DNA from: Isoetes taiwanensis
Taxonomy: Eukaryota; Streptophyta; Lycopodiopsida; Isoetales; Isoetaceae
Length of the DNA stretch: 64,000 nucleotides
Assembly: GCA_021234155.1 (NCBI GenBank)
Contig: JAJEKV010000005.1
Location: forward strand, 24,753,584-24,817,583
Direction: 5' to 3'
The position numbers were made by a program, and so were the translations under genes. Of this stretch, positions 1 through 10,416 are shown in pieces. Position 1 is the stretch's first letter; each line of letters opens with the position of its first letter. Below the pieces are notes generated by a model, which saw only the letters and a list, made by a program, of their open reading frames with translations, did no database searches and had not been told where the DNA came from.

Positions 1-639
1 TGATGAAGTTGATGTTTTGCTCAAAAATTCCAAGGTGAGTGTGGATCTTTTCACACTACTAAAGATTGCACCAAGCTACAGAAAAAGGGTGCTCCAGCAA
101 ACTGGTGGTGAGCAATTAAATGCTTGTATAAATTTCACTGGTGCCACTGACCTTGTTCTAGCACAGAATGAATAAGACCCTGGGGCATTTCCATGTTCAG
201 CTGCTTTAGGAGATTTTACCTTTTCAAATGTATTACTTGATGGGGGGTCTCCCCTAAACATCATGCCATATCACATTATGAAGAAGTGTGGTTTCGAGGT
301 GGACAAGAAAGCTTCTATATTATTAAGATCTTTTTATAATGCTAAAATTACTCCTATTGGTGTGGTGACTAAAGTGCCTGTTAATCAGAAGGCATAACTG
401 TAGCTGCTAACTTTATTGTAGTGGCTTTTGAAGATATAGAAGATGAATCTGATATCTATGACCTACTTTTAGGGAGGAGATGGTTAGCTACTGTGGATGC
501 TAGGTCAGTCTGGTCTCAAGGGAGATGTACCATCTCCAATGGCTCTCAAACTGCTACAATTTACAACCAAGAAGGCTCCTATGACTCCAAAGAAGAGGTA
601 AACTTTATTAAAGAAATGCTAATTAAAGAGCTTTTGGGA

Positions 640-1180
640 TCTTACAGGATAAAAAACACAAGACCAAGAAAATATGAAATGGTTCCTCTTATTATGGAGT
701 GTGCACTTCCCAGCAGACAAGGACCAACAGGTTTCTTATCTCTAAAAAACTAAATGTTGCATCATCTGCTGCTATTTTGAAAGATTCTTCTCACAAACTC
801 TTAGCTAAAGTAGGAAGAATTTTCCCTCAAGTCACTTCTAATGTAGCAGAATATAAAGCTTTGATTGCAGGTCTTCAGGAAGCCAAAGCTATGGATATTG
901 CCAATATCCATATTTATGGTGATTCACAATTAATTTGCAGACAAGTTTCAGGAGATTATCAAACAAAGAATGCAGATATGGAGCTTTTGAAGAATCAGGC
1001 AATGGGAGTACTCTCAAGTTTTGCTTCATGGAGGATCACTCATATCCCAAGAGAAGAAAATTTTGAGGCTGATGCCCTGTGTAGGGAAACTCTCATGTCA
1101 CATTTAACTGAGGGAGCTATTCCTGAAGATGACCTTGATGACAATGAAGTAAAAGCACTCTGTCCTATTTTGACCATTGA
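640..1180 (+). pseudogene. RVT_3-type RNase H domain of gypsy copy A, upstream of RT
   Basis: The translated segment has the hallmarks of an RNase H fold: NVAEYKALIAGLQEA with the catalytic-type Glu, IHIYGDSQLICRQV with the second acidic residue, and a C-terminal HIPREENFEADAL with the last Asp. The first catalytic Asp is missing here. Copy B encodes a WFDGG block at this point (about 6549-6565), which is absent from copy A, where about 17 bases are lost near 740 and the frame shifts. The domain therefore cannot be active in this copy. It sits directly before the RT frame rather than after the gypsy RNase H. RNase H degrades RNA in the RNA/DNA hybrid during reverse transcription. Confidence 0.85.
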
Positions 1181-1228
1181 TGCATCAGAGAAAAAAGATA
1201 TGAGGAGATTGTAATCACAAAAAATGGT

Positions 1229-2611
1229 ATGCCTAGAACTCTGTTTGTTGGAGATCTGATTGAATATCAAAACAGAGAGAGCATACAAATGTTTTTTGAA
1301 GAAAGGAAAGATGTATTTGCTTGGGACTATTCAGAACTATCAGGTATCAAAACTGAGGTATGCCAATTTGAAATTAAGATCAAGGAAGGTTGTAAACCTG
1401 TCTTTCAAAAATTAAGAAGAATTAATGCTTCACTGATGGGGCTAATAAAGGATGAATTGAATAAGATGTTAGATGCAGGTGTTATTATTGAAATCATTAA
1501 TCCAGAATGGGTATCTTGCATTGTTCCTGTGGAGAAGAAGAGTGGTGCTTTAAGAATTTGCATTGATTATCGAGATCTCAACAAAGACACCATCAAGGAT
1601 TATTACCTTTTGCCTTTTTTAGAAGAAATCTTATATGTTGTAGCAGGTAAGGAAGTGTACTCATTTTTGGATGGATTCTCAGGATTCAACCATATCAGCA
1701 TTAAGGAAGAAGACCAGCCAAAGACTTCTTTCATCACCCCCTGGGGTACATATGCTATGAAAAGAATGCCTTTTGGTTTGATGAATGCTCCAGCTACCTT
1801 CCAAAGGGCAATGGATGTTATTTTCAAATCAATGTCTACTGAAGAGTTTAGGGTGTACTTAGATGATCTTTGCTTAGGCTCTCATCCATCTAATCATGTG
1901 GAGCTACTTGCAAAAATTTGTTCTTTGTGCAGGAGTTCAGAAGTCAATCTAAATCCAAAGAAATGCATCTTTTTTGCATCAAAAGAACAACTCTTAGGGC
2001 ATGAAGTATCCAACCAAGGCATTCAAGTTGCTCAAGACAAGATTGACACCTCCCAAGAATCTAAAGCAGGTCAAGAGTTTTATTGGTATGACAAGTTTCC
2101 TCAGATGTATATTCCTAATTTTGCCCATATTTTGAGTCCCATTTCTAGATTGACAAGGGTAGGTAAGTCCTCTAAGTCTGAAAGTAAGCATATACCTATC
2201 ACATGGACTTCAGAATGCCAAGAGGCTTTTGACTTTCTCATTCTATCCATATGTGAAGCCACACTTTTGAAAAAACCAGATTTGAATATGCCATTTGAAG
2301 TTTATATTACTGTTACTAAAAAGGCTATAGGATTAGCCATTTTGCAGGATAAACATACCATAGTGTTTGCAAGTAAACAATGGTCTGCTCTAGAGGAGAG
2401 ATATACCAGAATAGAAAAGAGTGTTGCTGCCCTCATGTTTCTTGTCAATAGTCAAGGACACTTGCTTCTGAAGAGTCAAGTCCAAGTCTACATGAAGCAA
2501 AATCCAATGGGTTTACTGTTTGGTAAGGCAACCAGTAAGCCAAAAATCCAAAGATGGGCTTGTAAGTTGCAAAGTTATGATATTTCTGTAAAAGAATTAC
2601 ATTTGGTATGA
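1229..2611 (+). pseudogene. Gypsy reverse transcriptase and RNase H, copy A
   Basis: This is a long 460-codon open stretch. The N-terminal block VFAWDYSEL is typical of gypsy pol. RT motifs follow in order: RICIDYRDLNK, FLDGFSGFNHI, PFGLMNAPATFQRAMD, and the catalytic box VYLDDL, then LGHEVS. Near 2050 the sequence departs from copy B, losing the usual post-RT connection (a frameshift or small deletion). The frame then resumes with FAHILSPISRLT and an RNase H-like domain (about 2210-2611). In that domain the usual first catalytic Asp region reads FEVYITVTKKAIG, so the acidic residue is absent. This second RNase H looks inactive, as expected for an element with two RNase H domains, although simple decay is equally possible. 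Confidence 0.9.
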
Positions 2612-2626
2612 AGTCCTAGCCTTTAT

Positions 2627-4011
2627 TTGCCTTATATATTTTTTGACCATAAAGATGAGTTGGATACTACTGACACTTCACTTGCAGTAGCTCATGTAGA
2701 GGTAACTCCAGAAGATCAAGCTGATGGGGGATGGCAACAACCTATTAGAGACTTTTTACAACATGGAATCATCTCCTCAAGCCTCACTTCAAACCAAAAA
2801 AGGAGACTCAAGGATAAATGCAGACAATTCAAGATGATAGACAATGTCTTGTGCAAAGTCAACCGAGATGGAGTCTTGTTGAGGTATGTAGATGAAAGTG
2901 AGTCTGCTCTAATCATCAGGGAAATGCACAAAGGTATTTGTGGAGGGCATTTTGCTGGTGATACTACAGCAAAAAGATTCTCAGGTCTGGATACTATTGG
3001 CCTACTGTTTTTAAAGATTGTTATGAGATTATAAAGACTTGCCATCAATGCCAAATCTTTAGCAAAAGAATTTTACTGCCAGCTGCCCTTAATCCCATCA
3101 TATCTCCAGGGCCCTTCCAGATTTGGGGATTAGATTATATTGGCCCCATTAATCCTTCTTTTACAGGTCAACATCAACATATTATTGTGGCCACAGATTA
3201 TTTTACCAAATGGGCAGAAGCTATACCTTTGAGGCATGCTAATGCTGCCACAACTGCAAGGTTTTTACATGAATATGTTTGTTCCAGGTTTGGTATTCAT
3301 TTTCAGTTGCATTCTGATAGGGGCACACCTTTTGTTAATGAAGTTATTGCTAACCTGTTGGACATCTTGAAGGTCAAGCATACCAAAAGTTCCTCATACT
3401 ATCCCCAGGGTAATGGACAAGCTGAAGCCACTAACAAAGTGTTGAAAAATATTTTGCAGAAGACAATTGAGGTCAACAAGAGGGATTGGCATGTGAAAAT
3501 AGTGGATGCACTTTGGGCTTATAGAGTCACTATCAAAACAGCTACAAATCATACACCCTTCAATTTGGTTTATGGCATAGAGGCAGTTTTACCAGTGGAA
3601 CTCGAGTTGCCTTCCCTGAGATTAGCTCATAAACTATGCTTACCTTTTGAACATGCCTTGCAAGAAAGATTGGATGCCTTGCTGCACCTAGATGAATATA
3701 GGATGGAAGCTGAGAATACTAATTTGCTGAAAAAGGCCAAAGATCTGGCTGCATTCAAAGCTGCACATAGAATATAGGGTACTTTTAGGAAAGGGGAACT
3801 TGTCCTTAAGTGGAATAAGTCAAAAGAAGACTCAGTTGGCAAATTTGATAATATTTGGGAAGGACCCTTTGTGGTGCTGGAATCTGCAGGTACCAACTCA
3901 TATTGGCTACAAGAGGTTGCCTCAGGAATGTTGTTACCAAATCCTATTAATATCTTGCATTTGAAGAGGTATTGGGACCAGCATGCTTGCTTGTCTCTCT
4001 TTTTGCATTAG
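2627..4011 (+). pseudogene. Gypsy integrase, copy A
   Basis: The N-terminal HHCC zinc-binding part (H2C2 type) is seen as MHKGICGGHFAGDTT, followed after a frameshift near 2990 by CHQCQIF. The catalytic core follows from about 3050: first Asp in WGLDYIG, second in LHSDRGTPFVNE, and the Glu in GNGQAEATNK, so the DDE triad is present. The core continues with DALWAYRVT and TPFNLVYG. A stop lies at 3775-3777, after which the same frame continues with a C-terminal GPFVVLE and LHLKRYW block to the stop at about 4011. Integrase inserts the element cDNA into host DNA. The breaks make this copy non-functional. Confidence 0.9.
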
Positions 4012-4638
4012 AGAAGTTTAAAAATCTATGGTAGGATTAGTATAGTTAGATCCATTTAATTCTTTGAGCATATTACTTTGATAAGTTAACTTTATGATTG
4101 TAGGTTGGGCTGACTTGAGGACCGTATGATTACTAATGCTTTACCAAGTGCCATATGCAGGAGCATCCTTTTTTCCATCTTTATTCACCTGCCATAAGTG
4201 GTCCTGCTATTCATCTAGACTTCTTACTCCTGTTTTCATTCCCATAAAAGCACTCTGCAAATCAGCTTCACCACCATAGCAGAGTTGCATGTTTTTGAGA
4301 CTAACTAGTTTGTGTGTTTCCATGACAGGTGCATCCTTTTTCCATTTTCATTCATCTGCCATAAGTAGTCCTGCCATTCATTTAAACTCCTTATTCTTGT
4401 TTTTCATTCCCCAAAAGAAAGCACTTTGCAATTCAGCTTCACCATCATAGCAGAGCCGCTCTTGAAAAGTTCAAGGAGGCACACATTCTTTTGTTTTGGC
4501 GAGACCTCAACAGTTTCACATTTACTTCACCCTCATACACCTCATCCCCATCATTATCCTATCATATTCATATTCATACTCATTTTCATTCTTTTTCACT
4601 CATCATATTCCACTTGCACACTACATCCTCTCTCTACC
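4012..4638 (+). repeat. Spacer between gypsy copies A and B with internal direct repeat
   Basis: This stretch separates the integrase end of copy A from the gag-like start of copy B, so it should contain LTR or leader sequence. Inside it a segment of about 131 bp is present twice, at 4158-4288 and 4326-4459. Both start CAGG(A/T)GCATCC, end CATAGCAGAG, and are about 85% alike. A separate 21-nt word is repeated exactly at 4484-4504 and 4701-4721. No clear TG...CA ends or primer-binding site were found, so the LTR limits stay undefined. Confidence 0.6.
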
Positions 4639-5560
4639 ATGATTCTCACTCAAGCACCTTGGTACAAGATTGAAGACCCTTTATGGCTGAGGGGACCAGC
4701 CATTCTTTTGTTTTGGCGAGATGTTGCCCCCAAAGGGCAACATGCTAATTGTGTTCTATGCCTTCAAGTTAGGGAAGACATTTCTGAAGACTAGGTCAAA
4801 AGATTGGAAGAGCTTGATAGTCAACATTGGTATGGAGGTCAAAAGATGCTAACTTTCTAGATCAACAAGTACTCAAGCCAAAAGTTTACATGAGGTACTC
4901 TATTTGGGATCAAATGCTTAGTTAAAGAATATGCTCTAGAAGAATTTGGGTTATGAAGTTTGGAAAACATAGTTTGAATATTGGAAGTTATGAGTTTGGA
5001 AGACCCCATGGTGTATTCAGACCTAAAATTCAGAGAAAACTCATCAAGATCCAAGGTGCTGAAGGCTTTGACTCCATTTATAAAGTCTTTGCCAAAACAA
5101 CAGAGCTTACAAAGATGCTTTCTATCCTACCAGAAAAATACCATTTTTCCCACCATGATCCTTTTTATCCTGATGCCACTGATGGCACTTATGAGCCCAA
5201 TCACTTTGTTCCAGTCTATGCTGTGCACAAAGATAAGAAGAAATCTAAGGATGATGAGGCAGACTCTCAAATTTTAAAAGTCAAAGCAGATCTTTCTAGG
5301 TGACTGAAGCTCTAGTAGAGGTAACCAAACAACTTGTTGAGCTTAAAACTTCGAGTAGGTAAAACCTATCCTGAATGCATTCATTGTAATAGGAATACAC
5401 ATCCATCTGATATTTGCTATTGGAAAGTGTGTCCTAAGTGTAAAGAAAAGGTCATTTTGAAGGGAATGGCCCATTTGTGCTTTCTGTAAAGAAATTGGTC
5501 ATACTGATGTCAAGTGTGCAGTTAAAGAATAGTTTGCAAAACATGAGAAGGAAAAGAGGC
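4639..5560 (+). pseudogene. Gag-like region of gypsy copy B
   Basis: Open segments in shifting frames (4639-4794, then 4953-5303) precede the protease region. The second is rich in Lys/Asp (DKKKSKDDEADSQ). Downstream at 5380-5460 there is a run of Cys and His (CIHCNRNTHPSDICYWKVCP, then CKEK) resembling a degenerate zinc knuckle. Identification as gag rests on position and this Cys/His run; no capsid motif is clear. Several stops interrupt it. Confidence 0.55.
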
Positions 5561-8013
5561 CAGGACCAAGTCATTCAGTAAGATTTGCTGAACCAAGTAC
5601 TTCTATAAGGTTTATACCGGCTACAGAGGTTCCAAAAGCTGAGGAGGTCATGGTAGTACAAACTAGAAGCATGAATGAGGGGCCAATGTGCATGTTGAAG
5701 CAAGTACACCTGTCCCCAATAGAGTGCCATCTTTATAGACCCCTGCTGAGGCATCTTCTCAGATGATAGCTCCACCTCCACAACAAAGGTATGGTAAGAA
5801 GGATCCAGATCTTGATGAGGTAGATATCTTGCTCAAAAACTCCAAAGTAAGTGTAGATCTCTTTACCTTGTTGAAGATTGCACCTACTTACAGGAAAAGA
5901 GTGCTCCAGCAAACCAATTGTGATGAGCCAATGGCTCGTATGAGTTTTGCTAATGCAACTAACCTTGTTTTAACACAGAATGAAGAAGATCCTGGGGCAT
6001 TCATGTATTCAGTTGTATTAGAGGGTTACACTTTCTCAAATGTCTTTCTGGATGGTGGATCTCCTCTAAATATTATGCCCTACCATATTATGAACAAATG
6101 TGGTCTTGAAGTAGATAAGAAAGCTTCTGTACTATTGAGATCATTTTATAATGATAAGATTGCCCTTGTTGGAGTGGTGAAAAAAGTGCCTGTCAACACA
6201 GAAGGCATAATTGTTGCTGCCATTTTATTGTTGTAGCTTTTGAAGATGTTGAAGAGGAATATGATATTTATGACTTGTTGCTGGGAAGGAGACGGATGTC
6301 TACTGTAGATGTAGGCCAGTGTGGTCTCAAGGGAAATGCACCATCTCCAATGGATCTCAAACTGCTACCATCTACAATCAGGATGGCTCCTATGGTTCCA
6401 AAGAAGAGGTAAGCTTTGTAAAAGAAATGCTAATTGAGGAACCTTTGGGATCTTACATGTTGGCAGGTACAAGGACAAGGAAATATGAGGTGATCCCCTT
6501 AGTCATGGAGTGTGCCCTTCCTAGCAAGCAAGGGTCATCTGGATTTTTGTGGTTTGATGGAGGCATTTCTAAAAAATTAAATGTTGCGTCATCTATTGCT
6601 ATTTTAAAAGATTCCTCCAATAAATTTCTAGCTAAGGTGGGAAGGATTTATCCTCAAGTTACTTCTAATATGGCAGAGTATAAAGCTTTGATTGCAAGCC
6701 TTCAAGAAGCTAAGGCCATGGAAATTGCTAATATTCATATTTATGGTAATTCTCAGTTAATTTGTAGGTAAGTTTTAGGGGAATATCAAACTAAGAATGC
6801 AGATATAGAAGCCTTGAAGAATCAGTCTTTGGGAGTATTTTCGAGCTTTGCTTTCTAGAAAATCACTCATATTCCACGAGAACGCAACTAGAAGGCTGAT
6901 GCTTTGTGTAGAGAAACCCTCATGACACACTTGTCTAAGGGAGCTATTCCTGAAGATGAGATTGATGCTGATCAGGTCAGAGAACTCTGTCCTATCCTGA
7001 TTATTAGTTCATCAAGAGAGGAACAAACCAGGGAGGCCACTATTACTAAAAATGGTAAGCAAAGAACTTTATTTGTTGGAGATTTATTTGACATTCAAAA
7101 TCAAGAAGAGGTTACAAGTTTTTTTTGAAGAAAGGGGAAATATATTTACATGGGACAATTCTGAGCTTATTGGCATAGGAGATATGTCAATTTGAAATCA
7201 AAATTAAGGAAGGATGCAAACCTGTTTTCCAGAAGTTAAGAAGGATAAATGCTTCAATGATGGGATTAATCAAAGAAGAGTTGTTCAAAATGTTAGATGC
7301 ATGTGTCATTATTGAAATCATTAACCCAGAATGGCTATCTTGCATTGTGCTAGTGGAAAAAAAAAAGTGTTGCTTTAAGGATTTGCATAAATTATCAAGA
7401 CCTTAATAAAGCTACCATCAAAGATTGCTAACCTTTGCCTTTTTTAGAAGAAATCCTATATGTTGTAGCAGGTAAGAATATGTACTCATTTTTGGATGGA
7501 TTTTTAGGGTTCAACCAGATCAGTATCAAGGAAAAAGACTAGCCAAAAACATCTTTCATCACACCTTGGGGCACTTATGCCATGAAAAGGATGCCATTTG
7601 GTTTGATGAATGCACTAGCCACCTTTCAAAGAGCCATGGATGTTATTCTCAATTCCATGTCTGCTGAAGAATTTAGGATTTATTTGGATGATCTTTGTTT
7701 AGGTTCTTGCCCTGCTAACCATTTAGAACCCCTGGCAAAAATTTGTTCCTTGAGCATGAGTTTTGGAGTAAATCTTAATCCAAAAAGTGCATCTTTTTTG
7801 CACCCAATTGGGCAACTCTTTGGACATGAAGTATCAAGCAATGGCAGTAGCACAAGACAAGGTTGAAGCCCTCAAGAAATTGGTACCGCCCAAGAATTTG
7901 AAACAGGTCAAGAGCTTCATTGGTAGACTAGTTCTTAAAAGTACATTCCTAATTTTGCTCATATTATAAGTCCTATCTCCAAGTTCACAAGAGTAGGTAA
8001 GTTCTCTATGTCT
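4639..8013 (+). mobile_element. Ty3/gypsy retrotransposon, copy B (truncated in RT)
   Basis: The copy starts with a gag-like region from an ATG at 4639, followed by charged sequence (4953-5303) and a Cys/His cluster (about 5380-5440: CIHCN, HPSDIC, CPKCK). A protease-like domain follows (5763-6236, FLDGGSPLNIMPYHIM). The upstream RNase H is at 6319-6990, with the WFDGG block present but GNS in place of GDS and a stop after LICR. RT runs to about 8013 (PFGLMNALATFQRAMD, IYLDDL). Stops occur in at least five places, for example within the NYQDLNK region and before PKTSFIT. The match to copy A stops near 8013, inside the region after RT, so gypsy RNase H and integrase are missing. It has the same domain order as copy A. 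Confidence 0.88.
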
Positions 8014-8769
8014 TTTCTCTAAGCTATTTTAAAAATTTTAAGGTCCAAATCATTAAAAAATCCCAAGCCATTTTATGGAAGGAAATCTAAACCATAGCCG
8101 AAATTCCTAAAAAATACCAGAATACAGCGTATTCTGGATTTATACTCTCAATATGCCAATCGTATCACGCCAGTTTTGCAAAAATACGATCGAAGAACCC
8201 TAAAATTGGAAACCTACTCGAATCTCGCCAAAATCGACTCCCTAAACTTTGAGACTACACTATTCTTGTATTCCCGCTCTTAAGGAACCCATTAATGCTT
8301 AAATCAAGGGCTGAGATGCTGGAAATTTGAAAACTTTAAACTATATATCAAGGAGATGGTTATAAAAACTTCTTGAAGGCCCATATGCGCTCAAATCTGA
8401 CATTGATACATGAGAAACATGATCTGAAGGATTCTTGAAGCTACTGTGCACTTCTCGATTTCATCTGCAAAAAGAAAATACCTTTTATTATTGTTATGAT
8501 TGATCTGAATGATCTTTAGATGTGTTTGCGGGATTGATTACCTTCTGCACAACTCTATTATGACCTGCATGATCTTCTTTATCAATAAAAATTGTCTAGC
8601 AAGTTAAAAAATCATCTCTGATATGATTTCTTGCATGTTATCATCTCAAACCATTTTCCAGAAGAACATCTATTGATCCAAATTTTATTTTGACAAGTTG
8701 CCATCTATTTTTTCGTATATTAGTACTTGTATGTGAAAGAAAATAAAGAAAAAACCTATCAAAAAAAAC
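8014..8769. other. Non-coding stretch after broken gypsy copy B
   Basis: No gene is recognisable. The sequence is AT-rich and starts where copy B loses similarity to copy A. It may belong to the LTR-derived sequence that starts at 8770 (same minus-strand orientation), but it does not match the second LTR copy at 10669-11350, so this is open. Confidence 0.4.
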
Positions 8770-9192
8770 TTGTCCACCTTTTCTGTGATATCTCCCTAAC
8801 CGTAAGGAGTTACGGCTGCCACCCCAATTTTGAAACTAGACTCAAGAGCTTTGCGCTCCAATCTAATGACTGCTCGCCGACTTATGGCATTTCAAAGTTT
8901 GCCCTTTTTTAATACTATCTGCCTTTTTTAGAATTAGAACAATATCCTCTCCTTTCCAATTATAGGCAATATCTTCCTATTCTTACAAACTCTTATCTAG
9001 TTTATCACCTCTAATCATAGCTCTGCTATTCTAATTCAGTTATTCCCTCTATTTTCCTCAGATATCTACCATACCTTAGTATAGATATCGTATTCAATTT
9101 GTTTCGTAACCATTGCAATTCTTTTAAGTATTCCTGACCTAAGGTTAAGAATAAAAATCATTTACTTACCCCTCAATCCCCTAGGTGTTACA
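8770..9192 (-). repeat. Gypsy-type LTR fragment, copy 1 (minus strand)
   Basis: Read on the minus strand this begins TGTAACACC, a start common among Ty3/gypsy LTRs, and runs 423 bp to GGTGGACA. Its central part is clearly repeated at 11351-11667 plus 12824-12880. Its starting end is repeated at 22938-22983 plus 23390-23413. Shared landmarks on the plus strand are CCCTAACCGTAAGGAGTTAC, TATGGCATTTC and CCTTAGTATAGA. No 5-bp target duplication was found, so it may be truncated rather than a clean solo LTR. Confidence 0.7.
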
Positions 9193-9422
9193 TTTTCTCT
9201 CATACTAAAATTTACCCATGTCCTCATGGGGAGAACTTATAATCAAGCTACATGTCACACTTACCAAAGTTGTTCTCAAATTCTATGTCAAAGTAACTTG
9301 CGTTGGCCATGTCCAAGAAAACTCTTGTAGGAACAATTTTGTAAATTACACACGTCATCTACTTCCTATCTCTTTTACTTTTCTCTTGGAAGTCTTCCAT
9401 TCTCTTGCACTTTTTTGTGCTA

Positions 9423-9500
9423 GGGAACCCACCGGTCGGAGTGGGTTTCCGGCGGGAAACTGCCGCCGCTGTGGAAACCTGCGACCGCCGGTGGGTTCCC
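9423..9500. repeat. GC-rich imperfect hairpin
   Basis: GGGAACCCACCGG at 9423 pairs perfectly with CCGGTGGGTTCCC ending at 9500. The interior pairs imperfectly around a CCGCCGC loop. This is a GC island in AT-rich surroundings. It lies just outside the 14-bp inverted repeat (9517-9530) that flanks the histone pseudogene. It could be a terminal structure of a small element or a regulatory hairpin; function unknown. Confidence 0.6.
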
Positions 9501-9573
9501 TCACGTGGCCCACTGTTAGGTGGAAATTTCGTAGATATGCAGCCATTTTATGGATGGAAAAAAAAGACAATGT

Positions 9574-10073
9574 TTAACTCTTGATTTTCTTCTTCTCTGC
9601 TGTCTTCTCAGATTTCTCGGCGGCTGCAGCACTATTTTTGGGAAGCAAAACCTGGTGAATGTTAGGGATGACATCGCCATATCCAATAGTTACTTTACCC
9701 AGAAGCTTTCCGAGCTCATTGTCATTTCTCACAGCTAGCTGAATATGGCGAGGAATGATTCTGTTCTTTTTATTATCCCGAGCTGCATTTCTGGCCAACT
9801 CCAAAACCTAACAAGATGAAACCCTTACCTTTAAGATCCAAACCAAAAAAATCTCTAAAAAGATGATCAAGAAGCAAAAAAGAAAAGGAATTCTTATCCC
9901 TGCGCCAAATATTCGAGAACAGCGGCTAGATAAACAGGGGCGCCGGACCCAACACGCTTGGCATATCTGCCCTGCTTCAGATACCTTGCCAATCGACTGA
10001 CGGGGAACTAAAGACTGGCTCTGGTGCTCTTGGATACTGCCGTTTTCTTGGATTTGGATCTGCCGTTGGACAT
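9574..10073 (-). pseudogene. Histone H2A pseudogene with intron
   Basis: Exon 1 (10073-9901) starts MSNGRSKSKKTAVSKSTRAS and contains [20 protein letters not shown]. Exon 2 (9807-9574) starts [17 protein letters not shown] and contains [11 protein letters not shown], ending in a Lys-rich tail with a proper stop. Together they cover nearly all of H2A, the core histone that pairs with H2B. A TAG replaces the Gln codon before FPV (near 10010), and the intron donor reads GGGATAAG rather than GT, so the copy is disabled; the acceptor (TTAG) is fine. The 93-bp intron shows it arose by DNA duplication, not from mRNA. The tail has neither SQEF (H2A.X) nor SPKK (H2A.W). The exact 14-mer TAGGTGGAAATTTC at 9517-9530 recurs inverted at 10236-10249, bracketing the pseudogene. 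Confidence 0.9.
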
Positions 10074-10416
10074 GACGAATTTCAAAGAGGAAGTAGACGA
10101 ATTGATTGAAGAAAACAGGGTCCCTTTGAAGCCTTCTTGGCGAAGCCTTCTGGAAGTTTCTTGGTGGAGCTGAAGCGGCGCCGCCTGAGCTTCCAGAAAA
10201 CTAGATAATTAAAAAGACAAACACCATAACCCACAGAAATTTCCACCTAGCGATGGGTTACGGGAGAGAAACTTGATTTTGGTGCAGACTATTGCTGGAC
10301 TTCCTACAATATTCTATAGGTGAACCAAGATATCCAAGGTACAAGACATATCTAAGGCTATGTTCCACTCCATATACCCTTACCACTACAACATTTAAAA
10401 TTAATTTGGATGACTA
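10074..10416. other. Upstream flank of H2A pseudogene; no gene
   Basis: This looks like former 5' leader and promoter of the H2A copy up to about 10235, followed by the right arm of the flanking inverted repeat (10236-10249) and then unassigned sequence. No open frame is convincing. Confidence 0.4.

Larger units (their letters stand above)
1..4011 (+). mobile_element. Ty3/gypsy retrotransposon, copy A (5' end outside window, decayed)
   Basis: The order of domains is aspartic protease-like (1-480), RNase H of the RVT_3/archaeal-like type (about 640-1180), reverse transcriptase plus gypsy RNase H (1229-2611), and integrase (2627-4011). The protease-like part carries LLDGGSPLNIMPYHI, with an Asp-x-Gly core. 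Stops and frameshifts are spread through it: TAA near 171, a shift near 395, a shift near 750, shifts near 2050 and 3000, and a stop at 3777. A second copy of the same family lies downstream in the same orientation (4639-8013); window base 1 corresponds to about 5815 of that copy. By eye the two agree at roughly four in five bases. The extra RNase H suggests the Tat-like plant lineage, but its position before RT is unusual. No LTR boundary could be fixed. Confidence 0.9.
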
